Source: a virus
Virus record (IMG/VR): IMGVR_UViG_3300022920_000004
Location: 1 to 64,000 of that record
Strand: one strand, 5' to 3'
Length of the DNA: 64,000 nucleotides
Positions 8,601-17,400 of this stretch are shown here, piece by piece. Position numbers and translations under genes: made by a program. The notes beneath the pieces are model-generated. The model saw only the letters and a program-made list of their open reading frames with translations, made no database searches and was not told the origin of the DNA. The first letter of the stretch is position 1. Each line of letters starts with the position of its first letter.

Positions 8601-9627
8601 ATTAAAAACTCCAGGTGAATTAATTGATAGTTGGACAGATTTTTTAGAGAATGAAACAATGGACTTAGATGGTAAATACGGAGCTATAAACGCTTTAGTA
8701 AACTCAAAGGATCAAATATATGCTCTACAAGATAAAAGTGTCTCTAGACTAGCTATAAATCCTCGTGTGCAGACACAAGGTAATGATGGTATTGGTATTG
8801 AACTTGGTAAAGGTTCTGTATTGTATGATTATAATTATTTAACTACTGAATCAGGTACAATTAATAAATGGTCTGTATTTCCTGCACCAGAAGGTTTTTA
8901 TTATTTAGATGCTATAAACAAAAACTTTGGTAAAGTACAAGGTGGTGTTTATAATTTAAGTGATGATAATGGTTTCAATGCTTATTTTAAAAACAATATA
9001 AACTTTGATTTAATTAAGCAAGATAACCCATTAATAAATAAAGGTGTAACTGGTATATATGATGTTGTAAATAGGCAAGCTTTAATTACAGTATTACAAG
9101 ATGATAATAATTTTACAATGTCTTTTAATGAAAAGTTAAAAGCATTTGAAACTTTTTATGATTTTACACCAAGTTTATATGTTAACAGAGGAACTAAATT
9201 ATTAAGTGTTGATTCTTTAAATAAAGACTTGTATACACATAGAGAAGGTAATTACAATGAATTTTATGGCGTTTATTATCCAAGTTATGTAATACTACAA
9301 GTAAATCCTGAAAGTGACTTAGATTGCGTATTTAATAATATTGAGTTTAAATCAGAAGCTTACATTGATGGTGTTGACCAACCTTTAACTACTATTAATT
9401 TTTTACGTGCTTATAACGAGTATCAAGATACTGGTAGAGTACCTTTAATAGTTGGTAGAAATAAAAATCTTAATCGTAAGTTTAGAAAGTGGAGTGCTAT
9501 TATTGCAAGAAATCAAGGTACTAGGGATAGAATTAGAAATCCTTGGATATTTTTAAAACTTGAATTGAATAAAACTGATAACACACAGTTTATTCTCCAT
9601 GATATAATAGTTAATTACACTGTTTAA
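5665..9627 (+). CDS. Large tail-stabilisation/muzzle-type tail protein (P22 gp10-like candidate)
   Basis: A 1,320-residue, Asn/Tyr/Ser/Thr-rich beta protein without membrane segments or catalytic motifs. The N-terminus (KFTVQGMSQDISKAKHPNN) and a late block around residues 1,000-1,100 (DQIYALQDKSVSRLAINP, then GIELGKGSVL) match the style of the large crAss-like tail protein related to P22 gp10. That protein forms the tube end, or muzzle. It starts 2 bases after the preceding gene. The 79-base gap after it is AT-rich and holds no ORF. It probably provides attachment sites for fibres and seals the tail until ejection. Confidence 0.65.
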   Translation: MNKQAKFTVQGMSQDISKAKHPNNLSFENRNIRIINTDSQSSLAVTNEKGNKFLLQIPNPQLDLSNNQVIYNDKVLPYNNKAGNEITNGSLPTVSLDQVIIGKIETRQGVILFTTDNNGFDCIWEIPDLLSDSNDINLLYCRNLGFSNQNPIQAIFNYENDIIQKVYWIDGKAQLRFLNTRHSIENGDLEELIDLNSNSINTVGEYSLSQAELQDISGGGSHTAGVVQYSYNLYKLNGAQTTIAPLSEQVSLDNGTTGGGAINEIVGVTPSLIIPNLDTNYSHIKIYAIKYTSYNQSPSVSLIEDRIIDSYTNYRFSDDGNNVSDLTLSEFIFLGSNPIIPKHIESKDNRLFSANIKDTAYTLDIDMRAYSHDNTGACKLYTGNVYYENNQLKGPNQTFSAGTAITNYNYLETADAINPDYNKYKYQKNGSTIGGEGKFIKYEILQKSFTSVKYLKFLKDEEIYRYGIQFYNVLGQYTDVKWIADHKAPSGNLEGNYNTLKVTINEVAFNNYINGLNLPNDKKPVGYKIVRAERDIRDRTILCQGSLTGMMVQTDQRVDEYQYWNIEENRKNQSLLEVKIPIPISRGFINLPNETSIFPTKNLIQMNEGRDENSDEIYRDNATGKKTQQSWQYTKMMQMHSPDVLFNTGLSFGNGLKLKVKGISLHTTTNNWFQSIVNSSSTINSTFVSTDVDDINIKDKPWGIIGPVDRGGDDDLTNQILYNRQYKGFTPLTTTLEPRSIFRTPEVTERGQGTTSYAGDSNFRYNNSLKSLISDNQVDPTNPSIKTVNSLGVKCLTIVEGIDTIEEKDRKTLEGLIAGTNLSGTNGLILSEVIKPTSYIYEGGIYGGNSIEDKAVTTYTEIGVYNDITTYVTQIDSPGDTFVQTFNLGRILKDDTSILNKETIQLSETIEFNVETTINLLNRNDLSLFSWDNKFQPRYDEYHEYNRVYSQTSNLIFRATDSSSFKPVSNFDTRIISSKLKTPGELIDSWTDFLENETMDLDGKYGAINALVNSKDQIYALQDKSVSRLAINPRVQTQGNDGIGIELGKGSVLYDYNYLTTESGTINKWSVFPAPEGFYYLDAINKNFGKVQGGVYNLSDDNGFNAYFKNNINFDLIKQDNPLINKGVTGIYDVVNRQALITVLQDDNNFTMSFNEKLKAFETFYDFTPSLYVNRGTKLLSVDSLNKDLYTHREGNYNEFYGVYYPSYVILQVNPESDLDCVFNNIEFKSEAYIDGVDQPLTTINFLRAYNEYQDTGRVPLIVGRNKNLNRKFRKWSAIIARNQGTRDRIRNPWIFLKLELNKTDNTQFILHDIIVNYTV

Positions 9628-9706
9628 TTATATTTTATAAATAATAATGTTATAAAATATAGAGTTAAAAACTTGACTTTTATAATAAAATATATTATAT
9701 TGTAGT

Positions 9707-10516
9707 ATGAACGATGAATTGAAAAAAATATTAGACATAATAATCAAAGAAAAAGGCGGTAGTTATAAAGACTATCGCCTTTTAATGGATAAAATAGGAT
9801 ACCACGAATCAAAGTCTGATTACAAAGCTGTTCAAGCTGAAGGAGGACCTGGTAGGGGTAAATACCAATATGAGATAGGTGAAAACAGAGGTGCTAACAC
9901 TGCTGTTAATAGATTATATGGGTACTATAGAGATAATAAATTACCTATTCCTAAATGGGTTAAAAATATTCCACCTGGTAAATCAGTAGATACGTCTAAG
10001 TTAAAAGATTATCAACAAGATATACTATTTTTAGCTGATAAAATGGGACATCCTAAAGCTGATTTTTCTAAAGTTATAAATGGAGAACAATCAACTACAG
10101 ACTTTTGGTTAAAAAATCATTGGTCTGGTAAGGATAAAGATGTTGCTAAAAGAACTGAAAGTTTTAATAGAGATTTAGAATCTTTTAAAACACAAAAACA
10201 GCCTCTATATAAAGAACCTACACAAGAAGATTTATATTCATATTTAGCTAAACCAAATGTTGGTAAATTCCCAAGTGAAGATCCTAATGAATATTCAAGA
10301 GGTGGTCAAATGGGAGATACTAATTTAAATAATGGTGAATTTAATCAGTTTAACGTTGGCGGTTCACATCAAACTAATCCTCATGGTGGAATTCCAATGG
10401 GAACTGGTAATAATGGTAAGACAAATACAGTAGAACAAGGAGAGTCTTCATACGATTTTGAAGATGGTAAATATATATTTAGTGCAAGATTAGGACTTAA
10501 TACAAAAATAAAATAA
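9707..10516 (+). CDS. Virion-associated lysozyme-like protein with C-terminal GGSH/NP domain
   Basis: A 269-residue protein. The N-terminal ~150 residues look like a lytic transglycosylase/lysozyme fold: IGYHES with a candidate catalytic Glu34, then GPGRGKYQYE. The C-terminal ~75 residues form a distinct module, GGSHQTNPHGGIPMG ... NTVEQGE, which I associate with Bacteroidota-phage virion proteins. The linker carries YSRGGQMG, like the F-A-x-GG motifs of the next protein. It shares a TAATG junction with that protein. Likely role: local peptidoglycan digestion during genome ejection. Confidence 0.6.
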   Translation: MNDELKKILDIIIKEKGGSYKDYRLLMDKIGYHESKSDYKAVQAEGGPGRGKYQYEIGENRGANTAVNRLYGYYRDNKLPIPKWVKNIPPGKSVDTSKLKDYQQDILFLADKMGHPKADFSKVINGEQSTTDFWLKNHWSGKDKDVAKRTESFNRDLESFKTQKQPLYKEPTQEDLYSYLAKPNVGKFPSEDPNEYSRGGQMGDTNLNNGEFNQFNVGGSHQTNPHGGIPMGTGNNGKTNTVEQGESSYDFEDGKYIFSARLGLNTKIK

Positions 10517-12291
10517 TGGAAGATATTACAGAACAATTTAATTTGCCAAAATACACAAGAGGCAAAAGTTTCGCAGATGCTAGCTCAATGATAATGGATA
10601 AATTTAGAGAACGTAAAGATCCTGAATCTAAACGTACTATGACAGAAATGTTAGATAGATTACGTCAAGCACAAGAGTTTGTTAAAGAACAAAACAAAAC
10701 TCCAGAGGAAAGACAACAAGAGCAAATGCAGATGGAACAACAGGCTCAAATGCAAGCTGAACAATCTCAACAACAAGTTGATCCTCAAATGCAACAACAA
10801 GCACCTCAAGAACAACCTCAACAAACACAATTTGCTGAAGGTGGTTTAATGGAATTTATGAAAGGTAATGCTGGTGGAATAGCTAGTGCCGGAGCTGGTG
10901 TTATGAATATGGTTGGAGATTTATCTGGTGAAGGAGTTTCTACAAATGCTGCAACTGCTGGATTAACTGGAGCTGCTAAAGGAGCTATGGCTGGAGCTGA
11001 GTTAGGACCTTGGGGAATGGCTGGAGGAGCTGTATTAGGAGGCATTACAAGTTTAATAGGTTCTGGTAAAGCTAAACGTGAGTTGCTAGAAAAAGAGCGT
11101 AATGAAACTCAAGGGGCTAGAAATCAATCTTTAAATACTTTTGCTGAAGGAGGTCAATTAAACCCTGATCCAACTTACCCACAAAACCCAAGCGATTTAA
11201 TTAAATCTTTTAAAACTAATCAAGAAGGTTTAGATTATAAAAATCCTTATCCTAATAGATCAAATAGGTTTCATAAGTTTGATGATTATCAGAAACGTTT
11301 AAAAAATAGATCTTTTGGGATATCACCAGTTACACCTAATTACGGGAGTAAATTACCTTTTGGAGATGGAACTGGAGGAGCTTCCCCTATTAAAGATGAA
11401 ATAAAATTAAAAAAAGCTTTATTAACAAGACCTGTTGTAACTAATACTAAAGAAGATTATAATGAGCAAATTAACAATGCTGTTAATAATTCATTTGCTA
11501 AAGGTGGTAAAATAACTGATACTAACCAATATGCTTTAGGTGATTGGTTAAAAACAGCGGGTAAAAATGTAGGAACTGCTGCTACTAAAACAGGTCAATT
11601 TTTAAATGAAAATAAAGGTGATATATTAAGATATGCACCAACAGCAGTTAATGCTTTTCAATTAGCTACATTACCAAAAGCTGAAACTGAAAGTTTAAAT
11701 AGACTTGATAATAGATTTAAACCTAATTATGTTGATGAAGCTGCTTTACAAAATATTAGTAGAGAAAACTATAATATGTCTAATCAAGCATTAGCTGGAG
11801 CTTCTGGTGGATCTACATCAGCATTACGTTCTAATATATTAGGTGCTGGTTTAAATAGAAATAAAGCATTATCTAGTGCTTATTTAAAAGCTGATGATAT
11901 TAATAGAGGTCAAGATAATACAGCGCAACAATTTAATGCTGGAATTGATAAAGTTAATTTACAACAATCTAATTCTGAGAAAGATATTAATGCTAGAAAT
12001 AGAGCTGCTAGAGATAATGAAAAATCTAAATTATTATCTGGAATTGGTACTGATATAGGGAGTATTGGTAAAGAAGAAAAGTATAAAGATATTATTGAAA
12101 AAATATCTGGTTATGATAAAGATGGTAAATTAGTTGCTGCTAAAAAAGCTAAGAGAGAAGCTGCTGAAAAGGATAGGGCAATTAAAAAGAATACAAAGAA
12201 AGTTATGAAATCTGTTAAAAAATCTCCTATTAAGGCTATTCAACGTAATGATTTTAATTTGTATAATAATTTAGAAACTTATAACGTATAA
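10516..12291 (+). CDS. Gly/Ala-rich internal virion (ejection/cargo) protein
   Basis: A 591-residue protein. Residues 55-105 are Gln-rich and helical. About 118-185 is a long Gly/Ala-rich amphipathic-to-hydrophobic segment of the kind found in phage ejection proteins that line a membrane channel. Residues 350-560 are helical and coiled-coil-like, with a Lys-rich C-terminus. Three short repeats with the pattern F-A-[EK]-G-G occur at residues 106, 209 and 327, spaced roughly 100-120 residues apart. It is joined to the lysozyme-like gene by a 1-base overlap. A pore-forming cargo role is inferred. Confidence 0.55.
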   Translation: MEDITEQFNLPKYTRGKSFADASSMIMDKFRERKDPESKRTMTEMLDRLRQAQEFVKEQNKTPEERQQEQMQMEQQAQMQAEQSQQQVDPQMQQQAPQEQPQQTQFAEGGLMEFMKGNAGGIASAGAGVMNMVGDLSGEGVSTNAATAGLTGAAKGAMAGAELGPWGMAGGAVLGGITSLIGSGKAKRELLEKERNETQGARNQSLNTFAEGGQLNPDPTYPQNPSDLIKSFKTNQEGLDYKNPYPNRSNRFHKFDDYQKRLKNRSFGISPVTPNYGSKLPFGDGTGGASPIKDEIKLKKALLTRPVVTNTKEDYNEQINNAVNNSFAKGGKITDTNQYALGDWLKTAGKNVGTAATKTGQFLNENKGDILRYAPTAVNAFQLATLPKAETESLNRLDNRFKPNYVDEAALQNISRENYNMSNQALAGASGGSTSALRSNILGAGLNRNKALSSAYLKADDINRGQDNTAQQFNAGIDKVNLQQSNSEKDINARNRAARDNEKSKLLSGIGTDIGSIGKEEKYKDIIEKISGYDKDGKLVAAKKAKREAAEKDRAIKKNTKKVMKSVKKSPIKAIQRNDFNLYNNLETYNV

Positions 12292-12293
12292 AC

Positions 12294-14459
12294 ATGGGAG
12301 TAAATAGATATTCTAACTTATCACAAGCTAAGTTTAATCCACTTAGCTTTCAAGAGTTATCAGCATTACCATTTCATCAAAGAAAGCAACATGATGCTAT
12401 GTCAGCACAAGCTGAAGAAGCTGGTATTATAGAATCACAAAGAATGGCTGCTGATGAAGAAGCTGTATCTGGAGCTATTAATGATTTTCAAGCTAAAACT
12501 GATGATTATATTAATAGATTAGATTCAGAAGGTTTCAACAATACTTCTAAATCAGAAATTAGAGAATTAGCTAGGGAACGTAAAGAATTAATGTCTACTG
12601 GTATTGTTGGTAGAAAACAAGCTCAATATGATAGATATGCTGCTAATATGAAGCAACTAGATAAGCGAAGAGATAAGGGTGATATTGATGTACTTAAACA
12701 TAGATTATTACAACAAAAAGCAGTTGAAGATTATAATACAGCTATTAAGAATGATCCTAACTCTACTTATCAAGACGTAATGGCTGTTAATGATTATGAT
12801 TATCAAAAAGAAGCTACTAAAATAGCTAAAGATGTAACATCTGCTATGCATACTAATAACTTTACTAAGTTTGGTTTTGAAGCTATTAAAGGAGCTCCTG
12901 GTCAATATATGCATGCTAAAACTCAAACTAAATATAAAAAAGCTGATGCTATTTCAAAAGCAATACAAGATATATTAGGTGCTAATAAAGATGTACAAAT
13001 GGATTTAGCACAACGTCAGCAACTTGGAATGTTTGGAGAAAAAGGTACTGGTGCTGATTACTTGAAAAGTGTTGCTGATAAAATTGGAAATGCTTATGAA
13101 GTTAATCAAACGACCATAACTAAAACAGGGTTTACACATAAAGCTCAGTTTGAAGAATACAAACGTAATTTAGATGATCAAACTAAACTTCAATTTGTAA
13201 GAGCTAGTCAAGGTGTTAGTACAACATTAAATTCTGGTAATTTACAAGATATTGAAAATTTAAATCAATCTGCTATAGTTGAGTTGAGTGGTTTGAAGAA
13301 AAAAATAGATACTTTTTCTGGTGATGTTAATAGTAGGGAGTATCATCTTTTAAAAACACAATATAATGAAAAATTTGCAACTCAAGCTAATTTAAAAAGT
13401 AGACTATCAGGAATTAAACAAGTTGCATTAAGTAATTTTAATACTGATGAAAAAACTTTATATAATGCTCACAATACAGTTTATGCAGGTGTTGATACTT
13501 CTTCTGAATATGACACGAGATATTCATTACAAGATAAAGTTGAAAATTTAGAAGATTATCAATCATTAATAAACAAATCCCCTATTCTAAAAAGAATAAT
13601 GTCTACTGGTGGTATGACATATTCTGATGAAAAACTTATAGATGTATTTAGTTCAACTATATTAGAAAGTAATAATAATAGATTACGTAAACAATTTGAT
13701 AATGGAGATATTAGTCAGAAAGAATTTGATGAAAGTTACACAAAACTTAATTTAAATAAAGATGGTTATGATCCCAATATTGAAACTAAATTAAATGCTA
13801 CATTTGCTAGAGGTAATAAAGCTATTGATACACATTTAAAAAATAGTCCTTACGCTGAATCATATGTTAGTTTTGCAGGACCTTCAACTGGAAAATATGC
13901 AACTTCTATAGGTGCTATCAATTCTAATTTAACTAACTCATTTACAGGAGCTGGTTATTCAACTGCGTATGATAATCAAGATCTTAATTTAAAATTACAA
14001 GAAATTGAAAAAGAAGCTGGTAAAAAAGTTAACAAATCAATTGAAGTAACTGATGGGTTTACTCCAGAAGGATATCCTATAGAACATTTAGTTTTAAGTG
14101 TAGATGGAAAATTAATTGATAGAATGCCTGTTACTAGAGGTAGTTTAGTTAGATCTGAATTTATGCAAGTTGGAAGAGAGCTTATGAAATCTTCTGATCC
14201 TGATAAATATTCAAGAGGAAAACAAATGGTTGCTAATTTACAACTACTTCCTTATGTTAACAAAGCTGGATTATTAACTTCTGCTAAAGAAGGAATTATA
14301 CCTATAAATTTAAAAGATGCTAAAACCAAAGAATCTATGGAAGTTTCATGGAAAAAAGAAGGTGATGGTTGGACTATTAAAATTGGAGATAGACCTGAAT
14401 CTATTAAATTATATAGTAAAAATGAAATTGTAAATTACTTATTTAATAAAAGTAAATAA
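12294..14459 (+). CDS. Large helical internal virion protein
   Basis: A 721-residue, mostly helical, charged protein with Gln/Ala-rich segments (residues 30-150 strongly coiled-coil-like) and no Cys-rich or catalytic motif. It lies in the cargo block between the Gly/Ala-rich protein and the 1,393-residue protein, and shares a TAATG junction with the latter. By position it is probably packaged in the capsid or tail and ejected with the vRNAP complex. No family was recognised beyond the crAss-like cargo context. Confidence 0.5.
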   Translation: MGVNRYSNLSQAKFNPLSFQELSALPFHQRKQHDAMSAQAEEAGIIESQRMAADEEAVSGAINDFQAKTDDYINRLDSEGFNNTSKSEIRELARERKELMSTGIVGRKQAQYDRYAANMKQLDKRRDKGDIDVLKHRLLQQKAVEDYNTAIKNDPNSTYQDVMAVNDYDYQKEATKIAKDVTSAMHTNNFTKFGFEAIKGAPGQYMHAKTQTKYKKADAISKAIQDILGANKDVQMDLAQRQQLGMFGEKGTGADYLKSVADKIGNAYEVNQTTITKTGFTHKAQFEEYKRNLDDQTKLQFVRASQGVSTTLNSGNLQDIENLNQSAIVELSGLKKKIDTFSGDVNSREYHLLKTQYNEKFATQANLKSRLSGIKQVALSNFNTDEKTLYNAHNTVYAGVDTSSEYDTRYSLQDKVENLEDYQSLINKSPILKRIMSTGGMTYSDEKLIDVFSSTILESNNNRLRKQFDNGDISQKEFDESYTKLNLNKDGYDPNIETKLNATFARGNKAIDTHLKNSPYAESYVSFAGPSTGKYATSIGAINSNLTNSFTGAGYSTAYDNQDLNLKLQEIEKEAGKKVNKSIEVTDGFTPEGYPIEHLVLSVDGKLIDRMPVTRGSLVRSEFMQVGRELMKSSDPDKYSRGKQMVANLQLLPYVNKAGLLTSAKEGIIPINLKDAKTKESMEVSWKKEGDGWTIKIGDRPESIKLYSKNEIVNYLFNKSK

Positions 14460-17400
14460 TGGGAGATGAAGAATTTATTATAGAACATGACAATTCTATA
14501 TCAACTGATTATGATAAAGAATTTATTATTGATCATGGTCCAGATATAAAATATGATAATAGAATACAAGGATTAGATACCTCTAAATATACTAAATATT
14601 TAGGGGATAATATCTTTGTACCTACAAGTGGTATAGATGGTCTTAACAGTAGTAGAGCTTCTATGCAACCTATTACTCATAAATTAGGGAATGCTTTAGG
14701 AAGATTAACTAATATAATTCCTGAAGCAGTTGGGTCTGTAGCATCAGCATTAGATTTTGAAGATTATTTTAATCAAGATGATGAAGTTGGTAACTGGTTA
14801 ACTGATATAACTGAAGAGTGGAAACAATCTACTAATGAAGCTTTACCTATTTATAGGCAAAATCCTGGTAAATCATTAGATTTTGGAGATAGTGGATGGT
14901 GGATTGAAAATGGTTCAGCGTTAGTTAATTCTATAGGTGGTTTTGCTATAGGCGGTGGAGTTATTACTAAGGGTTTAACAGGACTTTCTAAGTTAACCAA
15001 AGCTAAGAAGTTAGCTGAATTAATGCTTACTACAAATAAAGCTGAAAGAGTTAATAGAGGTATTCAAACCGGTATAACTGCTACAATGTTAAATCAGTCA
15101 GAAGCTATTTTAGAATCTATGTCAGTTTATGATGATATATATAATGAAACTTTATTAAAATTAAACGAAGAAAATCCAGGTTCTGCTGATTTACCTGGAC
15201 AATTAGAAGAAAATAAAGCTGCTGCAAGACAAAAAGCTGCTGATGCTGCTAGTGCTACTGTAATGGCTAACAGAGCTAATATATTATTAAATATTACTTC
15301 TGCAAATATGTTTTTAAAAGCACCTAAATTAAGTAATAATTTACTTAAAAAAGAGACTTTTAGAACAAGTGCTAAAACTGGACTTATTGAAGGTGTACAA
15401 GAATCTGCTGAAGAATCTATAAACTTTTTAGCTGGTGAATATGGTAGAGCTGTTGGTAGAGATCAAGAATATGGTGTTAAAGAAATCTTAAATGATTTAG
15501 GTAAACCAGAAGCTATTGAAGCTGCTTTATTAGGTTTTATAGGTGGTATGGGACAAACTATTGTAACTAAAGAAGGTGTCAATAGAGTTCAAAAAACTGT
15601 AGATCCTATAACAGGTGAAAAAATGTCTGTTAAAGAATACAACAACCAAGCATATAATAAGCAGAAAGATATAATTGATGAAAATGAAGCTAATGCTAAA
15701 AAATCACAAGTTAAAAGTTTTACAAATTCTTTTAACAATGTAGCTGAAAATTTAAAGATATTAGACGCTGTTAAAAAAGCTAAAGCTGAAGGTAATACTG
15801 AAGAAGTTAAACGTTTAAAAGATTTACATTTAGACAATACAGCTTACTATAATTTTCAAAATGGTACAACTGAATCATTAATTAAATTATATGAAGAACT
15901 TCGTGATGGTGAACAGAAGGAAGATATGTCTAAAGATTATAAAGAACTTGCTAATAAAGCAATTACTAAAATTAAAACTTTAGAAAACTTTTATAATGAA
16001 TCAGGTAAATATAATAATCATCAACAAGTTTATATTAATAGATCTAATAGATATAATTTAGAAAACTATATTGATGAAGTTGGTGTTGAAGTTAGTAAAG
16101 TTAGTAATAATTTAAATGGATTTATAAGTAAGATAAGTGAATTATCTACTGGTGTTAAAAGTGATACTAATATAGGTGGTTATTTTTTAGATATAAATAA
16201 CATTGAGTTTAATCCAGCAAAAGAAGCTGGTGATACTAAAGCTGCTAATGAACTTGAAGAATTAAAAACTGTTATTAAAAATAGTGGTGATTATAAATCT
16301 TTATTAGAATTAAAAGAAGCTAAAGTTAAATTAGCAAAAGAATTAAAAGATAATATAATTGAAAATAGTCTTATAACATCTAAGGAATATCAACAAGCTT
16401 TTAAAGAACGTGTAGATAGTGTTAGACAAACTGCTGAAGAAAATATTGATAAGCAAGTTAAAAATGTTGAAAAAGAAATTAAGAACGATGAAGTTATTAA
16501 AAATGAAGCTGATAGACAAGCTGAAATAGCTGCTAAAAATGCTGAAACTGAACAAGCTATTGCTGATAAAAAAGCTGAAGTAGCTCAAACTACTGAAAAC
16601 TTAAATAATTTAGCTGATAACTTTAATGTAGGTGAAACTACTGATTTAGAGAATATGTTTGGTGAAAAGTATAAAGGTGTTTCAGGTGAAATATTATCAG
16701 TTGAAGAAAATGCTGATGGTACTAGAACTATAGAAGCTATGCTTGATGACGGTACTACTATTTCTACAAATGATAAAGTAGAACCAAACTTTAAAAATGA
16801 TAACATAGAAGACGTTTATAACACTGATGGAAGTGTTGAAGAGAATACTTCTAATGAGGAATCTGTTAAAAAAGCGGATGAAATAGCTGATACTAAAGAA
16901 GCTGAAAAAGATGGTAAGAAATTATCTGATGTTAAGCTTATGAGTACTTATAGAGATAGTGGTAAGACTTTAAAAGGTATACCACAAGCTTATATTGATT
17001 ATGAAAGAGAACCCATTAATAAAGTAGGTACAAAAGTTTATTTTGAGATTAATAAATCTATAGGGGATGGTTTAAAGAAAGGAAATAACTTTACAAAAGC
17101 AACTGAATTATATAATGATTTTATAAGTGGTAAAGAGTTATCTGCTGAAGATAAAAACTTTATGGTAGATTATTTACCATTTAAAGCTAAAATAAACAAC
17201 TCTGAGACAGTTTATACATTTTTAGAAAGTAAACCTAATTCAACTAATCCAAAGTCTTTAGAATCCTATAATAATAGAACTAGACCTCTTAGAATTAGTT
17301 TAATTAATCATTTAAAAAATGGTAGTGATATTAACTCACTTTATACAACTGTTAAAGGACAATATGGTGGAAGTATACAATTAGATACTAAAGGTTCTGA

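Noticed and set aside
9673-9702. TTG-N20-TATATTG resembling a Bacteroidota promoter upstream of the lysozyme-like gene
   Set aside because: The -7 element lacks one T, and the ATG at 9707 would lie at or before the transcription start, so the match is probably chance in AT-rich DNA.
15589-16806. Minus-strand frames opposite the 1,393-residue cargo gene
   Set aside because: They have hydrophobic, low-complexity products typical of antisense reading of Lys/Glu/Ala-rich coding sequence.
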